NCBI GenBank assembly: GCA_046541415.1
Contig: JBKHDI010000001.1
Span: 62,001-126,000, forward strand
DNA length: 64,000 nt
Source of the DNA: CAZOVB01 sp046541415
Lineage (GTDB): Bacteria; Planctomycetota; Phycisphaerae; SM23-33
Reading direction: 5' to 3'
This document shows positions 42,631 to 52,242 of the stretch, one piece after another. Each line of letters opens with the position of its first letter. Within the stretch, counting starts at the first letter, position 1. The notes below the pieces were generated by a model. The model did not search any database. It was not told where the DNA came from and saw only the letters and a program-made list of their open reading frames with translations. The position numbers were made by a program, and so were the translations under genes.

Positions 42631-43890
42631 ATGAGTTGTCCCGCCAGCGGAAAGCAGGCCTGGGTGGCCGTGGGGGAGCTGGCCGTCAGCAGCGACCCGG
42701 AGATGGAGCTGATCACGTCCACCGCATCCTGCATGGCGATCGTAGCGTACTGTCAATCGCCGCGACTGGGGGTGATGGCCCACCTGGCCATGCCGGATTC
42801 TCGAAACATGCAGCGGCTGACATCGCGACCGGCGTTCTACGCCGATCACGCCGTCGCTGCGTTGCAGGATGCACTGGCCGAACACCATATCGATCCGAAG
42901 TCGGTGCGGATCCACCTGGTCGGCGGCGCGTCGGTTGCCGAAGCCCGCGCCGGCGGAGACCTGGGCGGGCGAAACCTCCAGGCCGTCCAGCAGCAACTGG
43001 CCACGGTCGGGTTGACCGTGACAGGCCAGGACGTGCTCGGCACGGCCGGCCTGCGGGTCCGACTCCGCATCTCCGACGGCGACCTGGAAATCAGCCAGAG
43101 CCCCGGGCTGGACAACATGCTCTCGCAGAAGGCCAATGGCTGGAACCCGCCGGGGGAGATGGTCCAGGCCGTCAGCGAGCGGCTGGGCCTGATCGCCCCG
43201 ACAGCCCAGGCTTCGGCCCAGGTGCTCAACCTGCTGGGCAAGGATCCGGTAGACTGGAAGACCACCCTGCAGTGGATCGCCGCCGACACGCTGCTGTCGC
43301 TGCATGTGGTCCGGCAGTGCAATGCGGTCACACACGGCCAGGCTCGTCAGGTCGAGACGATCTGGCAGGGACAGGCCGAGCTGCCGGCTGAGACCTTCAC
43401 CGCCATCTGCACTCGCGCCGCTGGGCAGGGGGGCAGGCGCATCGCCCCGGAACAACTGGGCCTGTCACACAACAGCCTTTCGGCCCATGCCCGCAAGACC
43501 GCGTCGCTTGCCCGGGAGATGGTCCGCAAGCAACGGCCCGAGCTGGAGGGCCCGGCCATTTTCGCCGCCCTGACCCATCCGGTGCGGATGCTCTGCTGGT
43601 CTGTGGTCCAGAAGCTCCAGGGCCATCGCGGGGTGGGGGACTACCGTTCCGGGCCCGACGCCGTCCAGGACGCACATTGTCGACTCTGGGGGCAGCTGGC
43701 CGCCGCAGTCCTGGCCGAGTGGAACCTCCCTGCGCGGATGATCCCAGCCATGGCCGGGCCCGGGGCAGAAACCGACCGCAGTGACGCCGATACCCGCCGG
43801 CTGCAGCAGATCGTCGTAGCTGCCTGCACCGCAGCCGATTCCCAACCCTGCTGCGGATTCCGACCTGCTTCGTTGCCGGGCGTCCGCTGA
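42631..43890 (+). CDS. CheD-HDOD fusion protein
   Basis: A 419-residue cytoplasmic protein. Residues about 10-165 match CheD chemoreceptor glutamine deamidases: VAVGELAVSSDP, then the catalytic Cys34 (STASCMAIV) and His51 (GVMAHLAMP), and IHLVGGASV. Residues about 180-400 form an HDOD-like helical domain (ASAQVLNLLGKDP...; WIAADTLLSLHVVRQCN; LSHNSLSAHARKTASLAREM). CheD normally acts on MCPs with CheC; no chemotaxis gene is in the window. The fusion could link receptor modification to a phosphorylation or nucleotide signal. The ATG at 42631 follows AGAGG. Confidence 0.72.
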   Translation: MSCPASGKQAWVAVGELAVSSDPEMELITSTASCMAIVAYCQSPRLGVMAHLAMPDSRNMQRLTSRPAFYADHAVAALQDALAEHHIDPKSVRIHLVGGASVAEARAGGDLGGRNLQAVQQQLATVGLTVTGQDVLGTAGLRVRLRISDGDLEISQSPGLDNMLSQKANGWNPPGEMVQAVSERLGLIAPTAQASAQVLNLLGKDPVDWKTTLQWIAADTLLSLHVVRQCNAVTHGQARQVETIWQGQAELPAETFTAICTRAAGQGGRRIAPEQLGLSHNSLSAHARKTASLAREMVRKQRPELEGPAIFAALTHPVRMLCWSVVQKLQGHRGVGDYRSGPDAVQDAHCRLWGQLAAAVLAEWNLPARMIPAMAGPGAETDRSDADTRRLQQIVVAACTAADSQPCCGFRPASLPGVR

Positions 43891-43932
43891 AAGCCGCGGC
43901 TGGGGGCCGGGAAGAACTTTTTCATTTTCGGC

Positions 43933-43963
43933 TGTAACGCCCCGTCCTGTTGCGCATCTATAG
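43933..43963 (+). promoter_or_regulatory. Putative ECF-type promoter upstream of the sigma factor gene
   Basis: TGTAAC (43933-43938), 17 bases, then ATCTATAG (43956-43963), just before the sigma gene. It does not look like a sigma-70 site. The -35 AAC resembles ECF promoters, so autoregulation is possible. Confidence 0.4.
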
Positions 43964-43975
43964 AGGTCAGGGCCC

Positions 43976-44575
43976 ATGGATGGCCCAGGGAAGGCGATGG
44001 ATTTGTCCCAGGCGTGCGATGACAGGCTATTGCAGCAGGCACGCAGCCAGGCCGAGGCGTTGGGCAGGCTCTACGAGCAGCTCTACCCCGCGATTTACCG
44101 GTACTGTCTGCACAGGCTCTTCGTGCGCAGTTGGGCCGAGGACGCGACCTCCGCAACCTTCCTGCAGATGGCCCAGTCAATCCGAGACTTCCGCTCGACC
44201 CGTATCGAGCAGTTCCGGACGTGGCTGTTCCGGATCGCCACCAACCAGGTCAACGCCATGCTCCGAAGCCACCGCAGAGACCGCAAGTGCCTCCAGGCCG
44301 CAGCCGATCAGGCCCGTAAACGCGACGGCGCAGACGGAAACGGCCACGAGAAGCTGGACTGGCCGCAACTGTACCAGGCCATCGCGATGATGTCCACGCG
44401 GGACCAGACGCTGATCGTCCTGCGGTACCTGGAAGACCACAGTCCCGCGCAGGTCGCCGAGATCCTCGGCAGCAAGTCCGGGACGGTCAGAACCGCCTTG
44501 TCTCGGGCCCTGGCCAGGCTGCAGGAACGTCTTACAAACCTCGAGGCGCCCGCCGCCGGGAGGATCCAGACATGA
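43976..44575 (+). CDS. ECF-family RNA polymerase sigma factor
   Basis: A 199-residue sigma-70 family factor with region 2 (RLYEQLYPAIYRYCLHRLF ... FRTWLFRIATNQVNAMLR) and region 4 (LYQAIAMMSTRDQTLIVLRYLEDHSPAQVAEILGSKSGTVRTALSRALARLQ). No C-terminal extension, so a simple ECF type. The start at 43976 has AGAGG upstream; ATG at 43997 with GGGAAGG is an alternative. Its stop overlaps the macroglobulin start (ATGA). It probably directs the operon and unknown envelope genes. Confidence 0.9.
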   Translation: MDGPGKAMDLSQACDDRLLQQARSQAEALGRLYEQLYPAIYRYCLHRLFVRSWAEDATSATFLQMAQSIRDFRSTRIEQFRTWLFRIATNQVNAMLRSHRRDRKCLQAAADQARKRDGADGNGHEKLDWPQLYQAIAMMSTRDQTLIVLRYLEDHSPAQVAEILGSKSGTVRTALSRALARLQERLTNLEAPAAGRIQT

Positions 44576-47500
44576 ACCGAGATGCTTTTGAAGACCGTCT
44601 CCGCGGCGTCGAGATCCCCGAGGAGACCGACGACGCTCACAAGGAACAACTCAAGCAGCAGGTCCTGGAGACCTTCGCTGCGGCCGAAACTCGCACAGCC
44701 CGGACCGGATGGATCCGGCAATGGCTCGGCGGGACAGGCAAGACCCGATTCACGAAAGAAAGGGACACCATGAAACGACCCACCGGGCGATTCGCCCTCG
44801 TCGCCGCCATCCTCATCGCCGTCAATGTCGGCGGGTGGATCTGGCTGCACCACAGCCTGACGGCCATGCCCACGCCACGGATGCGCGTGCTGCATTTCGG
44901 CCCCGATGCCGAGCCCACCGAGGCCCGGCGTCTGACCCTGCTGTTCGACGACAAGGTCGTCTCGCCCGAGCAGGTCGGCACGAGCCCGCAGGATGCCTTA
45001 TTTGTCATCAGCCCCGCGCCCAAGGGCCAGTGGCAGTGGACAGGCCGGGACAAGCTCGAATACATCCTGGCCGAACCCCTGCCTCCGGGCCATCGGTTTG
45101 AAATCCAGGCTGCCGCGGACATCGAGACCCGCCTGGGTCGCAAGCTTGTCGGCCTGGCCGAGTTTGCCGTCCAAACCCCCGCCCTGGAGCTGAAAGAGTA
45201 CAACCTTCTGACAGCCGACGGCTCGGACGTGACCTTCCAGCTTGATTTCAACCAGCCGGTGGCCCCGGAAGACCTGGCAAAGCACCTGGAAGTGTACGTC
45301 GACAACGAGGGACAGGCCCTGCAGATCCAGCAGCTGACCAAGGAGCCGGCCGAGAGGCACGTCATTCGCGTGGCCCAGCCGGCCGGCCAGGCCCTGCGGT
45401 TCAGCCTGTCCAGGGAGTTGACCGGCCACGGCGGGAAACTGCCCCTGGGCCAGACCCGCCGCTACCAGATGCACATCCCGGAAAGGATGTCGGTGACCTG
45501 GTCGCAAGGGTACAGCTACCCCAGCGGCCGGGGTCGCGTGATGATCAATTTCTCCAAGCCCCTGGCAGAGAACCAGCCTTTCGACCAGATCCAGGTCACC
45601 CCGGCCGTCGAGGACCTGAGCATCACCAAGGACTACCGGTCACGCGTGACATTGCGAGGACGCTTCAAGCCCTCCCAGTCATACCGCATCAAGCTGCCGG
45701 CGACCATGCTCGCTGCCGATAGCCAGACCCTCCAGCAGGCCCGGACGGTCAGCGTGCACATGCCCGCCCTGCCACGGGACGCCGACTTTGCCCAATCCAG
45801 CGGCGTGCTCAGCCCGACAGGCAACATGACGCTGGATGTCACCGCCGTCAACGTCGGGACGCTGACGCTCAACGCACACCGCGTGTACCCCAACAATCTC
45901 GTCGCCGCCCTGACCGGCCATGACAGCAAACACACCGCCCGGGAAGTTCTGGCCGACAAGACATTCCAACTCGACCTGCAGCGAAACGAGGTCGAGACCC
46001 TCGCGGTCGATCTGGGCGAAATCCTCGGCCGCGTGCCGGGCCTCTACCAGCTCAGCCTCAAACGCGACCGCCTCTACTGGACCAGCGACCGAACCGTCGT
46101 CTGCGTGAGCGACCTGGCGATCACGGCCAAGAAGCAGGCCACCGGCTACCTGGTCTGGGTGACTTCGCTGTCGACCGGAAAGCCGGTTCCCGACGCCGAA
46201 ATCGTCGTCCGCTCGCGGAACAACCAGATCCTCGGCCGTGCCCGCAGCGATGCCGATGGCCTGGCGGACGTCCGCTGCAACCACCATCACCCGGCTGGTC
46301 CCGGCTGGCTGATCACCGCCAGCAAAGACCAGGACACGGCCTGGCTGCGTCCCGACCAGAGTCGCTGGATGCTCGACCACGTCGAAACCGCAGGCCGCAA
46401 CGTGCCCGAATCTTACGACGTGATGCTCTACGCCGAACGCGGCGTCTACCGCCCGGGCGACACGATCCACCTGACGGGCATCATCCGGGACCCGATCGGC
46501 CGGACGCCCGAGCCCTTCCCGCTGGAAATCCGCTCGATACGCCCCGACGGTCGCCCCGGAGCGACCCTGACCGTCGTGCCCGACCCGGACAGACAGGGCG
46601 TCTTCCACGTCGACTTCCCCACAGCGGGCAACTGTCGGACGGGCCCGTGGCGATTCGCCGCCGTTCTGCCGGGCTCGAAAGAGCCCCTCGGCCAGACCCA
46701 CGCCTTCGTCGAGGCCTTCCTGCCGGTCCGCATGGCGGTGGAGCTGGAAGCCTCGGCTGAGCACCTGGGCCCCGGCGGGAAGGTCGAGTTGACCGGCTCG
46801 GGACGCTACCTCTGGGGCAAGGCGGCCGAGGGGCTTGCAGCCAAGCTCTCGACGCGATGGAATCTTCAGCGGTTCGAGTCGAGCCGATACCCCGACATGC
46901 TTTTCGACGCCCCGGCCACACGGAGCGTCGAGCAACCCGAACAGACAGCCGAACTGGACGCCGACGGCCAGGCCTCGTTTGCCGTATCCCCGCCGGAATC
47001 GCTGAAAAGCGGCCTGTGGCAGGCGACACACAGTTTCTCGGTGACCCAGGACGGCGGGCGGACGGTTTCGGCCGGGACGCGAACGATGCATGACCTCTCC
47101 GAACTGCACGTGGGCCTGGCCCTGCCCGGCGGGCGGCGCGTCGTGCCCGGTGGCCGGGCGGTCGATATCCGCTGGGCCCGCGCCACGTGGGACGACAAAC
47201 CCGCCGCCGGCGGCGAGATGACCCTGACCGTCTCGCAGATCCTGTGGGACTACAACGTCCGGGTGGTCGACGGAAGGCCGATCTGGCAGTCCCATGAGAG
47301 GATGGTCGAAATCGACTCGCGCAAGATCCTGGCCGAATCCGCCGAGGGGCAGGTACAGCTGAGCTTCGAGCCGGGCTGGCGGTATCGCCTTCGTCTGTCG
47401 GACGGCAAAACCGGCGCCGCGGCGGAGGTCGACTTCTACGCCGGCTGGGCGGGGGGCGATGGAACGCCCAGCCTCTCCCAGCCCGAACGTTGCGAGGTGG

Positions 47501-50136
47501 TCCTGGACAGGCAGACCTACCAACCCGGACAGAAGGCCACCGTCGTCCTCCGCTCGGCTGTGGAAGGCAGGGCCCTGCTGACAATGGAGACCGACCGCGT
47601 CCTGCTCAGCCGCGTTGTCGAGATGCAGGACGGCCAGGCGACGGTCGAAGTCCCCATCCCGGCCGATCTGCGCGGCGGGGCGTTTGTCGCCGCCAGCGTC
47701 ATCCGCCCGCTCGACGCCCAAGCCAGCAACTGGAAACCGCATCGGGCGATGGGCCTGGCGCGGATCAAACTGGAGTACCCCGACCGGTCCCTGCCGCTGA
47801 CGATCGAGGCGCCGGGCTCGGCCGAACCGTCCACCCGCGTCGATATTACCGTCCAGACAGACCGGGCGAGCGATTCGGCCCAGCCGGCGGTGGTCCACCT
47901 CTGGGCGGTGGATGAAGGCATCTGCCGGGTCACCGGCTTTGGCGTGCCGTCGCCGCGTGAGCACTTCCTGGCCGACCGCCGATTGGCCGTCGAGTCCAGC
48001 GATTCGTACTTCCAGCTCCTGCCGGACTACAAGCGACCGGCCGGGATGACCCGCATCGGGGCCGGCGGGCCGGAAGATTCCGCTGCCGCCGATCCCCTGC
48101 GCCGCAACCCCGTGCCCACCCGCCGACGCGACCCCGACGTCGTCTGGCGACAGGCCGTGATCGTCGGACCCGATGGGGCCGCCCATTTCCAGCTTCCCAT
48201 GCCGCAGCTCTACGGCCGCATGCGTCTGATGGCCGTGGCCGTCGACGGCGACCGCTACGCCGCCGCCGAGTCGGGCGTGACGCTGAAGTCCGAACTGATG
48301 GTCGAGGCGTCGTGGCCTCGCTTTGCAGCCCCGGGCGACGAGTTCCGCGTCCCGGTCCGGCTGACCAACACCGGCGAAAAGATGCTTCCTGCCCAACTGC
48401 ACATCGACCTGATCGGCCCGTTGGAAGTCACGCCCGACCGGGCCATCGAGCGGATCGAGATCGCTGCCGATTCGACCGAAACGATCTGGCTGAACTGCAA
48501 AGCCATCCTGCCAGGACCGGTCGAGGGGCTGCTGGTCGCCCGCGAGATCGCCAAGACCTTCGACGCCGGTGACCTGCCGGCCGAGGGCGCTGCCATCCTG
48601 TCCATGCCCATCCGCCCGGGCGACCCGCTGCACGGAGCGAGCCGGATCATAACCGGACCTGCCGGCCGGGAGATGACGCTTCGACCCTCGGAGGAACTGA
48701 TCGAAGGCACGCGGCGCAGGCAGCTGGAGATCTCGGCCAGCCCGCAGGTTCAGCTGCTTCCGACGATCGAGAAGCTGCTGCGTTACCCGCACGGCTGCGT
48801 CGAACAGACCACCAGCACGCTCTATCCACTGCTGTACGCCCCGGACCTGATCGGCCAGTCCGACGGGCAGGACGTCCGGATCGACACGGTCTCAGAAATG
48901 ATCTACGCCGGCCTGGGGCGTCTCTGGTCAATGCAGACGACCTCGGGGGGCCTGGCGTACTGGCCCGGCGGTCACAGCGCCGATGACTGGGGTACGGCCT
49001 ACGCGGCCGGGGCGGTCCTCGAAGCCGCCCAGGCCGGCTACCGCGTCGACCCGCAGTTCACCGGCCCGTTGATGGACTACATCCACCGGCGCCTGAATGC
49101 AGAGGAGGACATCGACAGCAACACCCGTGCGTTGTTCTGCCGCGTCCTGGCCCGGTTCGGCAAACCTGCCCACGGCTGGATGGCCAAGCTGGCCGAGGGC
49201 GCCGACCGGCTCGACCTGGCCGGACGGGCCCATCTGGCAGCTGCCCTGGCCGCGGCCGGTCGACGCGACCAGGCCCTGAAGCTGCTGACCGACGAGGCCC
49301 TGGACGGACGCGTCGAACTGTCCCACGCCGGACGGATTACCTCCCAGCCGGCCCAGGAAGCTACCATGCTCAGAGTCCTGCTGGACATCGCCCCCAGCCA
49401 CGCCTGGGTGCCCGCCCTGGCATCGCGTTTGACCAACGCCCGCAAGGACGGCCACTGGGCCACGACCATCACCAACGCACAGGCCCTGGCGGCGATGAGC
49501 AAGTACCAGGTTCTCAAGGCCCGGGCTGCCGACTTTGCCGGCAAGGTGACCATCGGCCAGCGCGTCGAGACGTTCGCGTCCGACAAACCCCTCTCGATCC
49601 GAATCGAGCAGGGGGCCGGGCCGGTGACAATCGAGTCGACCGGAAGCGGCGACCTGTTCATCGTCAGTCTGGAAGAGGGCCTGGCCGAGCCCGGGGTGGT
49701 CAAGCCCCACGACAGGGGCCTGCGGGCCCGCAGGACCTGGCTGGATCGCGACGGCAAGGCCATAGACCCGGCCAAGGTCCGCGTCGGCGACCTGGTCTAC
49801 GTGGAAGTCCATCTGTCCAGGCCGGCCGGGGCGTCGGTCGAAAACATCGCCGTCGTCGATGCCCTGCCCGGCGGGTTCGAAGTCGAGAACCCGCGGCTGG
49901 TCAGCTCGGCCATCGGCCAGTTGGATCACCCGTCCGACTTGCCACAGCGGATCGAATTCCTCGACGACCGCGTGGTGCTCTTCGACACCGCCTCGCGAGA
50001 GGCCAAGACCTACCGCTACGCCCTGCGTGCGACCACGGCGGGGACGTTCCTCGTCCCGGGCCTGCAGGCGTCAGCCATGTACGACCCGTCCATCGCGTCG
50101 CTGACCGAAGCAGGGGAGGTCATCATCCGCGAATGA
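44572..50136 (+). CDS. Giant alpha-2-macroglobulin with cytoplasmic N-terminal segment
   Basis: An 1854-residue protein. Residues 1-66 are cytoplasmic and highly charged (DDAHKEQLKQQVLETF), reminiscent of the short anti-sigma-type segments that follow planctomycete ECF genes. A transmembrane helix covers about 73-93; the rest is periplasmic. MG-type beta domains follow (AERGVYRPGDTIHLTG is a conserved macroglobulin block, near residue 622). The thioester Cys1409 lies in HGCVEQT and is intact. Bacterial A2M traps proteases at the inner membrane and is usually paired with PbpC. An internal ATG at 44770 (residue 67) has its own AAAGGGA. Both ends overlap neighbours by ATGA. Confidence 0.9.
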   Translation: MNRDAFEDRLRGVEIPEETDDAHKEQLKQQVLETFAAAETRTARTGWIRQWLGGTGKTRFTKERDTMKRPTGRFALVAAILIAVNVGGWIWLHHSLTAMPTPRMRVLHFGPDAEPTEARRLTLLFDDKVVSPEQVGTSPQDALFVISPAPKGQWQWTGRDKLEYILAEPLPPGHRFEIQAAADIETRLGRKLVGLAEFAVQTPALELKEYNLLTADGSDVTFQLDFNQPVAPEDLAKHLEVYVDNEGQALQIQQLTKEPAERHVIRVAQPAGQALRFSLSRELTGHGGKLPLGQTRRYQMHIPERMSVTWSQGYSYPSGRGRVMINFSKPLAENQPFDQIQVTPAVEDLSITKDYRSRVTLRGRFKPSQSYRIKLPATMLAADSQTLQQARTVSVHMPALPRDADFAQSSGVLSPTGNMTLDVTAVNVGTLTLNAHRVYPNNLVAALTGHDSKHTAREVLADKTFQLDLQRNEVETLAVDLGEILGRVPGLYQLSLKRDRLYWTSDRTVVCVSDLAITAKKQATGYLVWVTSLSTGKPVPDAEIVVRSRNNQILGRARSDADGLADVRCNHHHPAGPGWLITASKDQDTAWLRPDQSRWMLDHVETAGRNVPESYDVMLYAERGVYRPGDTIHLTGIIRDPIGRTPEPFPLEIRSIRPDGRPGATLTVVPDPDRQGVFHVDFPTAGNCRTGPWRFAAVLPGSKEPLGQTHAFVEAFLPVRMAVELEASAEHLGPGGKVELTGSGRYLWGKAAEGLAAKLSTRWNLQRFESSRYPDMLFDAPATRSVEQPEQTAELDADGQASFAVSPPESLKSGLWQATHSFSVTQDGGRTVSAGTRTMHDLSELHVGLALPGGRRVVPGGRAVDIRWARATWDDKPAAGGEMTLTVSQILWDYNVRVVDGRPIWQSHERMVEIDSRKILAESAEGQVQLSFEPGWRYRLRLSDGKTGAAAEVDFYAGWAGGDGTPSLSQPERCEVVLDRQTYQPGQKATVVLRSAVEGRALLTMETDRVLLSRVVEMQDGQATVEVPIPADLRGGAFVAASVIRPLDAQASNWKPHRAMGLARIKLEYPDRSLPLTIEAPGSAEPSTRVDITVQTDRASDSAQPAVVHLWAVDEGICRVTGFGVPSPREHFLADRRLAVESSDSYFQLLPDYKRPAGMTRIGAGGPEDSAAADPLRRNPVPTRRRDPDVVWRQAVIVGPDGAAHFQLPMPQLYGRMRLMAVAVDGDRYAAAESGVTLKSELMVEASWPRFAAPGDEFRVPVRLTNTGEKMLPAQLHIDLIGPLEVTPDRAIERIEIAADSTETIWLNCKAILPGPVEGLLVAREIAKTFDAGDLPAEGAAILSMPIRPGDPLHGASRIITGPAGREMTLRPSEELIEGTRRRQLEISASPQVQLLPTIEKLLRYPHGCVEQTTSTLYPLLYAPDLIGQSDGQDVRIDTVSEMIYAGLGRLWSMQTTSGGLAYWPGGHSADDWGTAYAAGAVLEAAQAGYRVDPQFTGPLMDYIHRRLNAEEDIDSNTRALFCRVLARFGKPAHGWMAKLAEGADRLDLAGRAHLAAALAAAGRRDQALKLLTDEALDGRVELSHAGRITSQPAQEATMLRVLLDIAPSHAWVPALASRLTNARKDGHWATTITNAQALAAMSKYQVLKARAADFAGKVTIGQRVETFASDKPLSIRIEQGAGPVTIESTGSGDLFIVSLEEGLAEPGVVKPHDRGLRARRTWLDRDGKAIDPAKVRVGDLVYVEVHLSRPAGASVENIAVVDALPGGFEVENPRLVSSAIGQLDHPSDLPQRIEFLDDRVVLFDTASREAKTYRYALRATTAGTFLVPGLQASAMYDPSIASLTEAGEVIIRE

Positions 50137-52178
50137 TCCCGAGATGGCTGGTGAGTCTGTCCGGCAGCCTGCGCCGGGTCGGCTGGTGGTGCCTCGTCTC
50201 CGCCGCCGGCCTGGCCGTTGTGGGCCTCTGCGCGCTGCTGGCAGCCTGGGTGGGCATCGACCTGCCCGAGCAGATGCTCACCGATCCGCCGGACAGCCCG
50301 CGTGTGACCGACGCGAAGGGCCGGGCCATCCTGACGCTGGTCGGGCCCGACGACCAGTGGCGCCTGGACGTACCGATTTCGCGTATGTCGCCCTGGCTGG
50401 CCAAGGCGGCCGTGGCCACCGAAGACGAGCGGTTCTACCTCCACGAAGGGATCGATCCGATCGCCGCTGTCCGGGCGATCAGCCAGAATGCCCTCCTGCA
50501 GTACCGTTTCAGCGGGGCCAGCACGATCACCATGCAGACCTGCCGCCTGAAGGACCCCAACCGGAGGACCTGGCGGACGAAGATCGTCGAATCGATCCGC
50601 GCATTGAAGCTCGAACAGCACTGGCCAAAGGGACGGATCCTCGAGGCGTGGCTGAACCTGGCGCCGATGGGGGGCAACGTCCAGGGCGTAGAGGCGGCCG
50701 CGTGGCAGTACTTCGGCAAGAGCGCAGCCCAGCTGTCGCTGGGGGAGTCGGCCCTGCTGGTTGGCCTGGCCCAGTCGCCCAGTCGCTACCGCCCCGACCG
50801 CCACCTCGACCGGGCCCTGGGGCGTCAGCGCGTGGTGCTGAAACGTATGCTGACAGAAGGCTACATCACACAAACCCAGTATCAGCAGGCGGTCGATCAG
50901 CCGATCCAGCTGCGGAGAACGCCGAACCTGCGGGGCGCACCGCACGCGGCCTGGATGGCCCTGTCGCGCCGCAGCGGCGGGGGACAGATCTGCCTGGACC
51001 TGGACATCCAGGACATAGCCTACACCCAGATCGCACGAGGGCTGGAGTCGCTTCCGGACCGAACGCAGGCCGCGGCGGTGATCATCGATATCGAGTCGGC
51101 AGGGCTGGTGGCGATGGTCGGCTCGCCCAGCTGGGCCGACCCGGACAGCGGGCAGGTCAACTTCGCCGCCGCCTGGCGATCTCCCGGATCGGCGCTGAAG
51201 CCGTTCGTCTACGCCGCTGCGATGCAGGCCGGTCGCCTGGGGCCCGACAGCACGGTCTACGACGTGCCGATCGTCCGGGGCGCATGGCAGCCGGAGAACT
51301 TCGACCGGGTCTTTCGCGGGGAGGTCTCAGCGGCCCAGGCCCTGCGGGATTCGCTGAACATACCGGCCATCCTGGTTGCCGAGGCGGTGGGTATCGAGCG
51401 ATGCACGGGGCTGATGCGGGCTTGCGGCATCCAACTGCCTGACAACGCCGCGGCGCGGGGGCAACTGGCTGCCGTCACCGGGGCCGTCGAAGTCCGCCTG
51501 CTGGAGCTGACCAACGGCTATGCGACTCTCGGGCGCGGCGGGGTGCACAGGCCCTGGCGGCTGTTCGTCGACGATCAGGCCCAGCCCACCGAAGCGCTCG
51601 TCTCCGACGTGGCCGCGGCGATCAACCGGATGCTCTCGCTGACAGAGCGGACCGAACTGGCCCAGCCTGATGGCCCCTGGTGCATGTGGAAGACAGGCAC
51701 CAGTTCTGGCCGACGGGACGCCTGGGCGGTGGGCCACAACGGGCGATATGCCATCGGCGTCTGGGTCGGCGCCGACAGTGGCCCGGGGCGTTCGGAGTAC
51801 GTCGGCGCCGCAGCCGCCGAGCCGATCTTCCTGTCCCTGGCGCGTCACCCAGCCCTGGCCGGCGAGAAACCGCCTGCGGGCCAGCCCATCGTGGTGCGAC
51901 GTCCGATCGGCCCGCCGGCCGACTCCGGCCGGGGTCCGCTTCGCATGCTCAGGCCCGAGGACGGGGCACGCTTCATCGCCCTGGACGGACAGACCGTCAT
52001 CCATCCTCTGGCCAATCGCTCCAGCGGCATTCAGTGGTTCCTCAACGGTCGACTGATCTCGCCCGACCAGGCGGACCGGCTGGTCCTGCCGACCGGCGTC
52101 CACGAGTTGCGTCTGGTCGACGCGACCGGGGCCTCCGACTCGGCTGTACTGACCGTCACAACCGAGGAGCTTGACTAG
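50133..52178 (+). CDS. pbpC: Penicillin-binding protein 1C
   Basis: A 681-residue bifunctional peptidoglycan synthase. It has an N-terminal signal anchor (residues 15-40), a GT51 glycosyltransferase with catalytic Glu97 in EDERFY and later WLNLAPMGGNVQG, and a transpeptidase domain with S353-x-x-K356 (SPGSALKP) and K520-T-G (WKTGTSSG). A C-terminal beta domain (BiPBP_C-like) covers the last 100 residues or so. Fused start with the macroglobulin stop (ATGA). In E. coli PbpC and YfhM are likewise adjacent, where repair of cell wall damaged by predators or proteases is the proposed role. Confidence 0.93.
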   Translation: MIPRWLVSLSGSLRRVGWWCLVSAAGLAVVGLCALLAAWVGIDLPEQMLTDPPDSPRVTDAKGRAILTLVGPDDQWRLDVPISRMSPWLAKAAVATEDERFYLHEGIDPIAAVRAISQNALLQYRFSGASTITMQTCRLKDPNRRTWRTKIVESIRALKLEQHWPKGRILEAWLNLAPMGGNVQGVEAAAWQYFGKSAAQLSLGESALLVGLAQSPSRYRPDRHLDRALGRQRVVLKRMLTEGYITQTQYQQAVDQPIQLRRTPNLRGAPHAAWMALSRRSGGGQICLDLDIQDIAYTQIARGLESLPDRTQAAAVIIDIESAGLVAMVGSPSWADPDSGQVNFAAAWRSPGSALKPFVYAAAMQAGRLGPDSTVYDVPIVRGAWQPENFDRVFRGEVSAAQALRDSLNIPAILVAEAVGIERCTGLMRACGIQLPDNAAARGQLAAVTGAVEVRLLELTNGYATLGRGGVHRPWRLFVDDQAQPTEALVSDVAAAINRMLSLTERTELAQPDGPWCMWKTGTSSGRRDAWAVGHNGRYAIGVWVGADSGPGRSEYVGAAAAEPIFLSLARHPALAGEKPPAGQPIVVRRPIGPPADSGRGPLRMLRPEDGARFIALDGQTVIHPLANRSSGIQWFLNGRLISPDQADRLVLPTGVHELRLVDATGASDSAVLTVTTEELD

Positions 52179-52242
52179 CTCCCGCCGGACCGCTAGCCTT
52201 GGGACAAGCTGTAACTCACAACCCTGCTCGGGAGGCACGGAA

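Noticed and set aside
45679..48792. A 1037-codon open frame on the minus strand opposite the macroglobulin
   Set aside because: High GC makes long antisense frames. Its protein has no recognisable motif, while the plus strand carries conserved A2M blocks.
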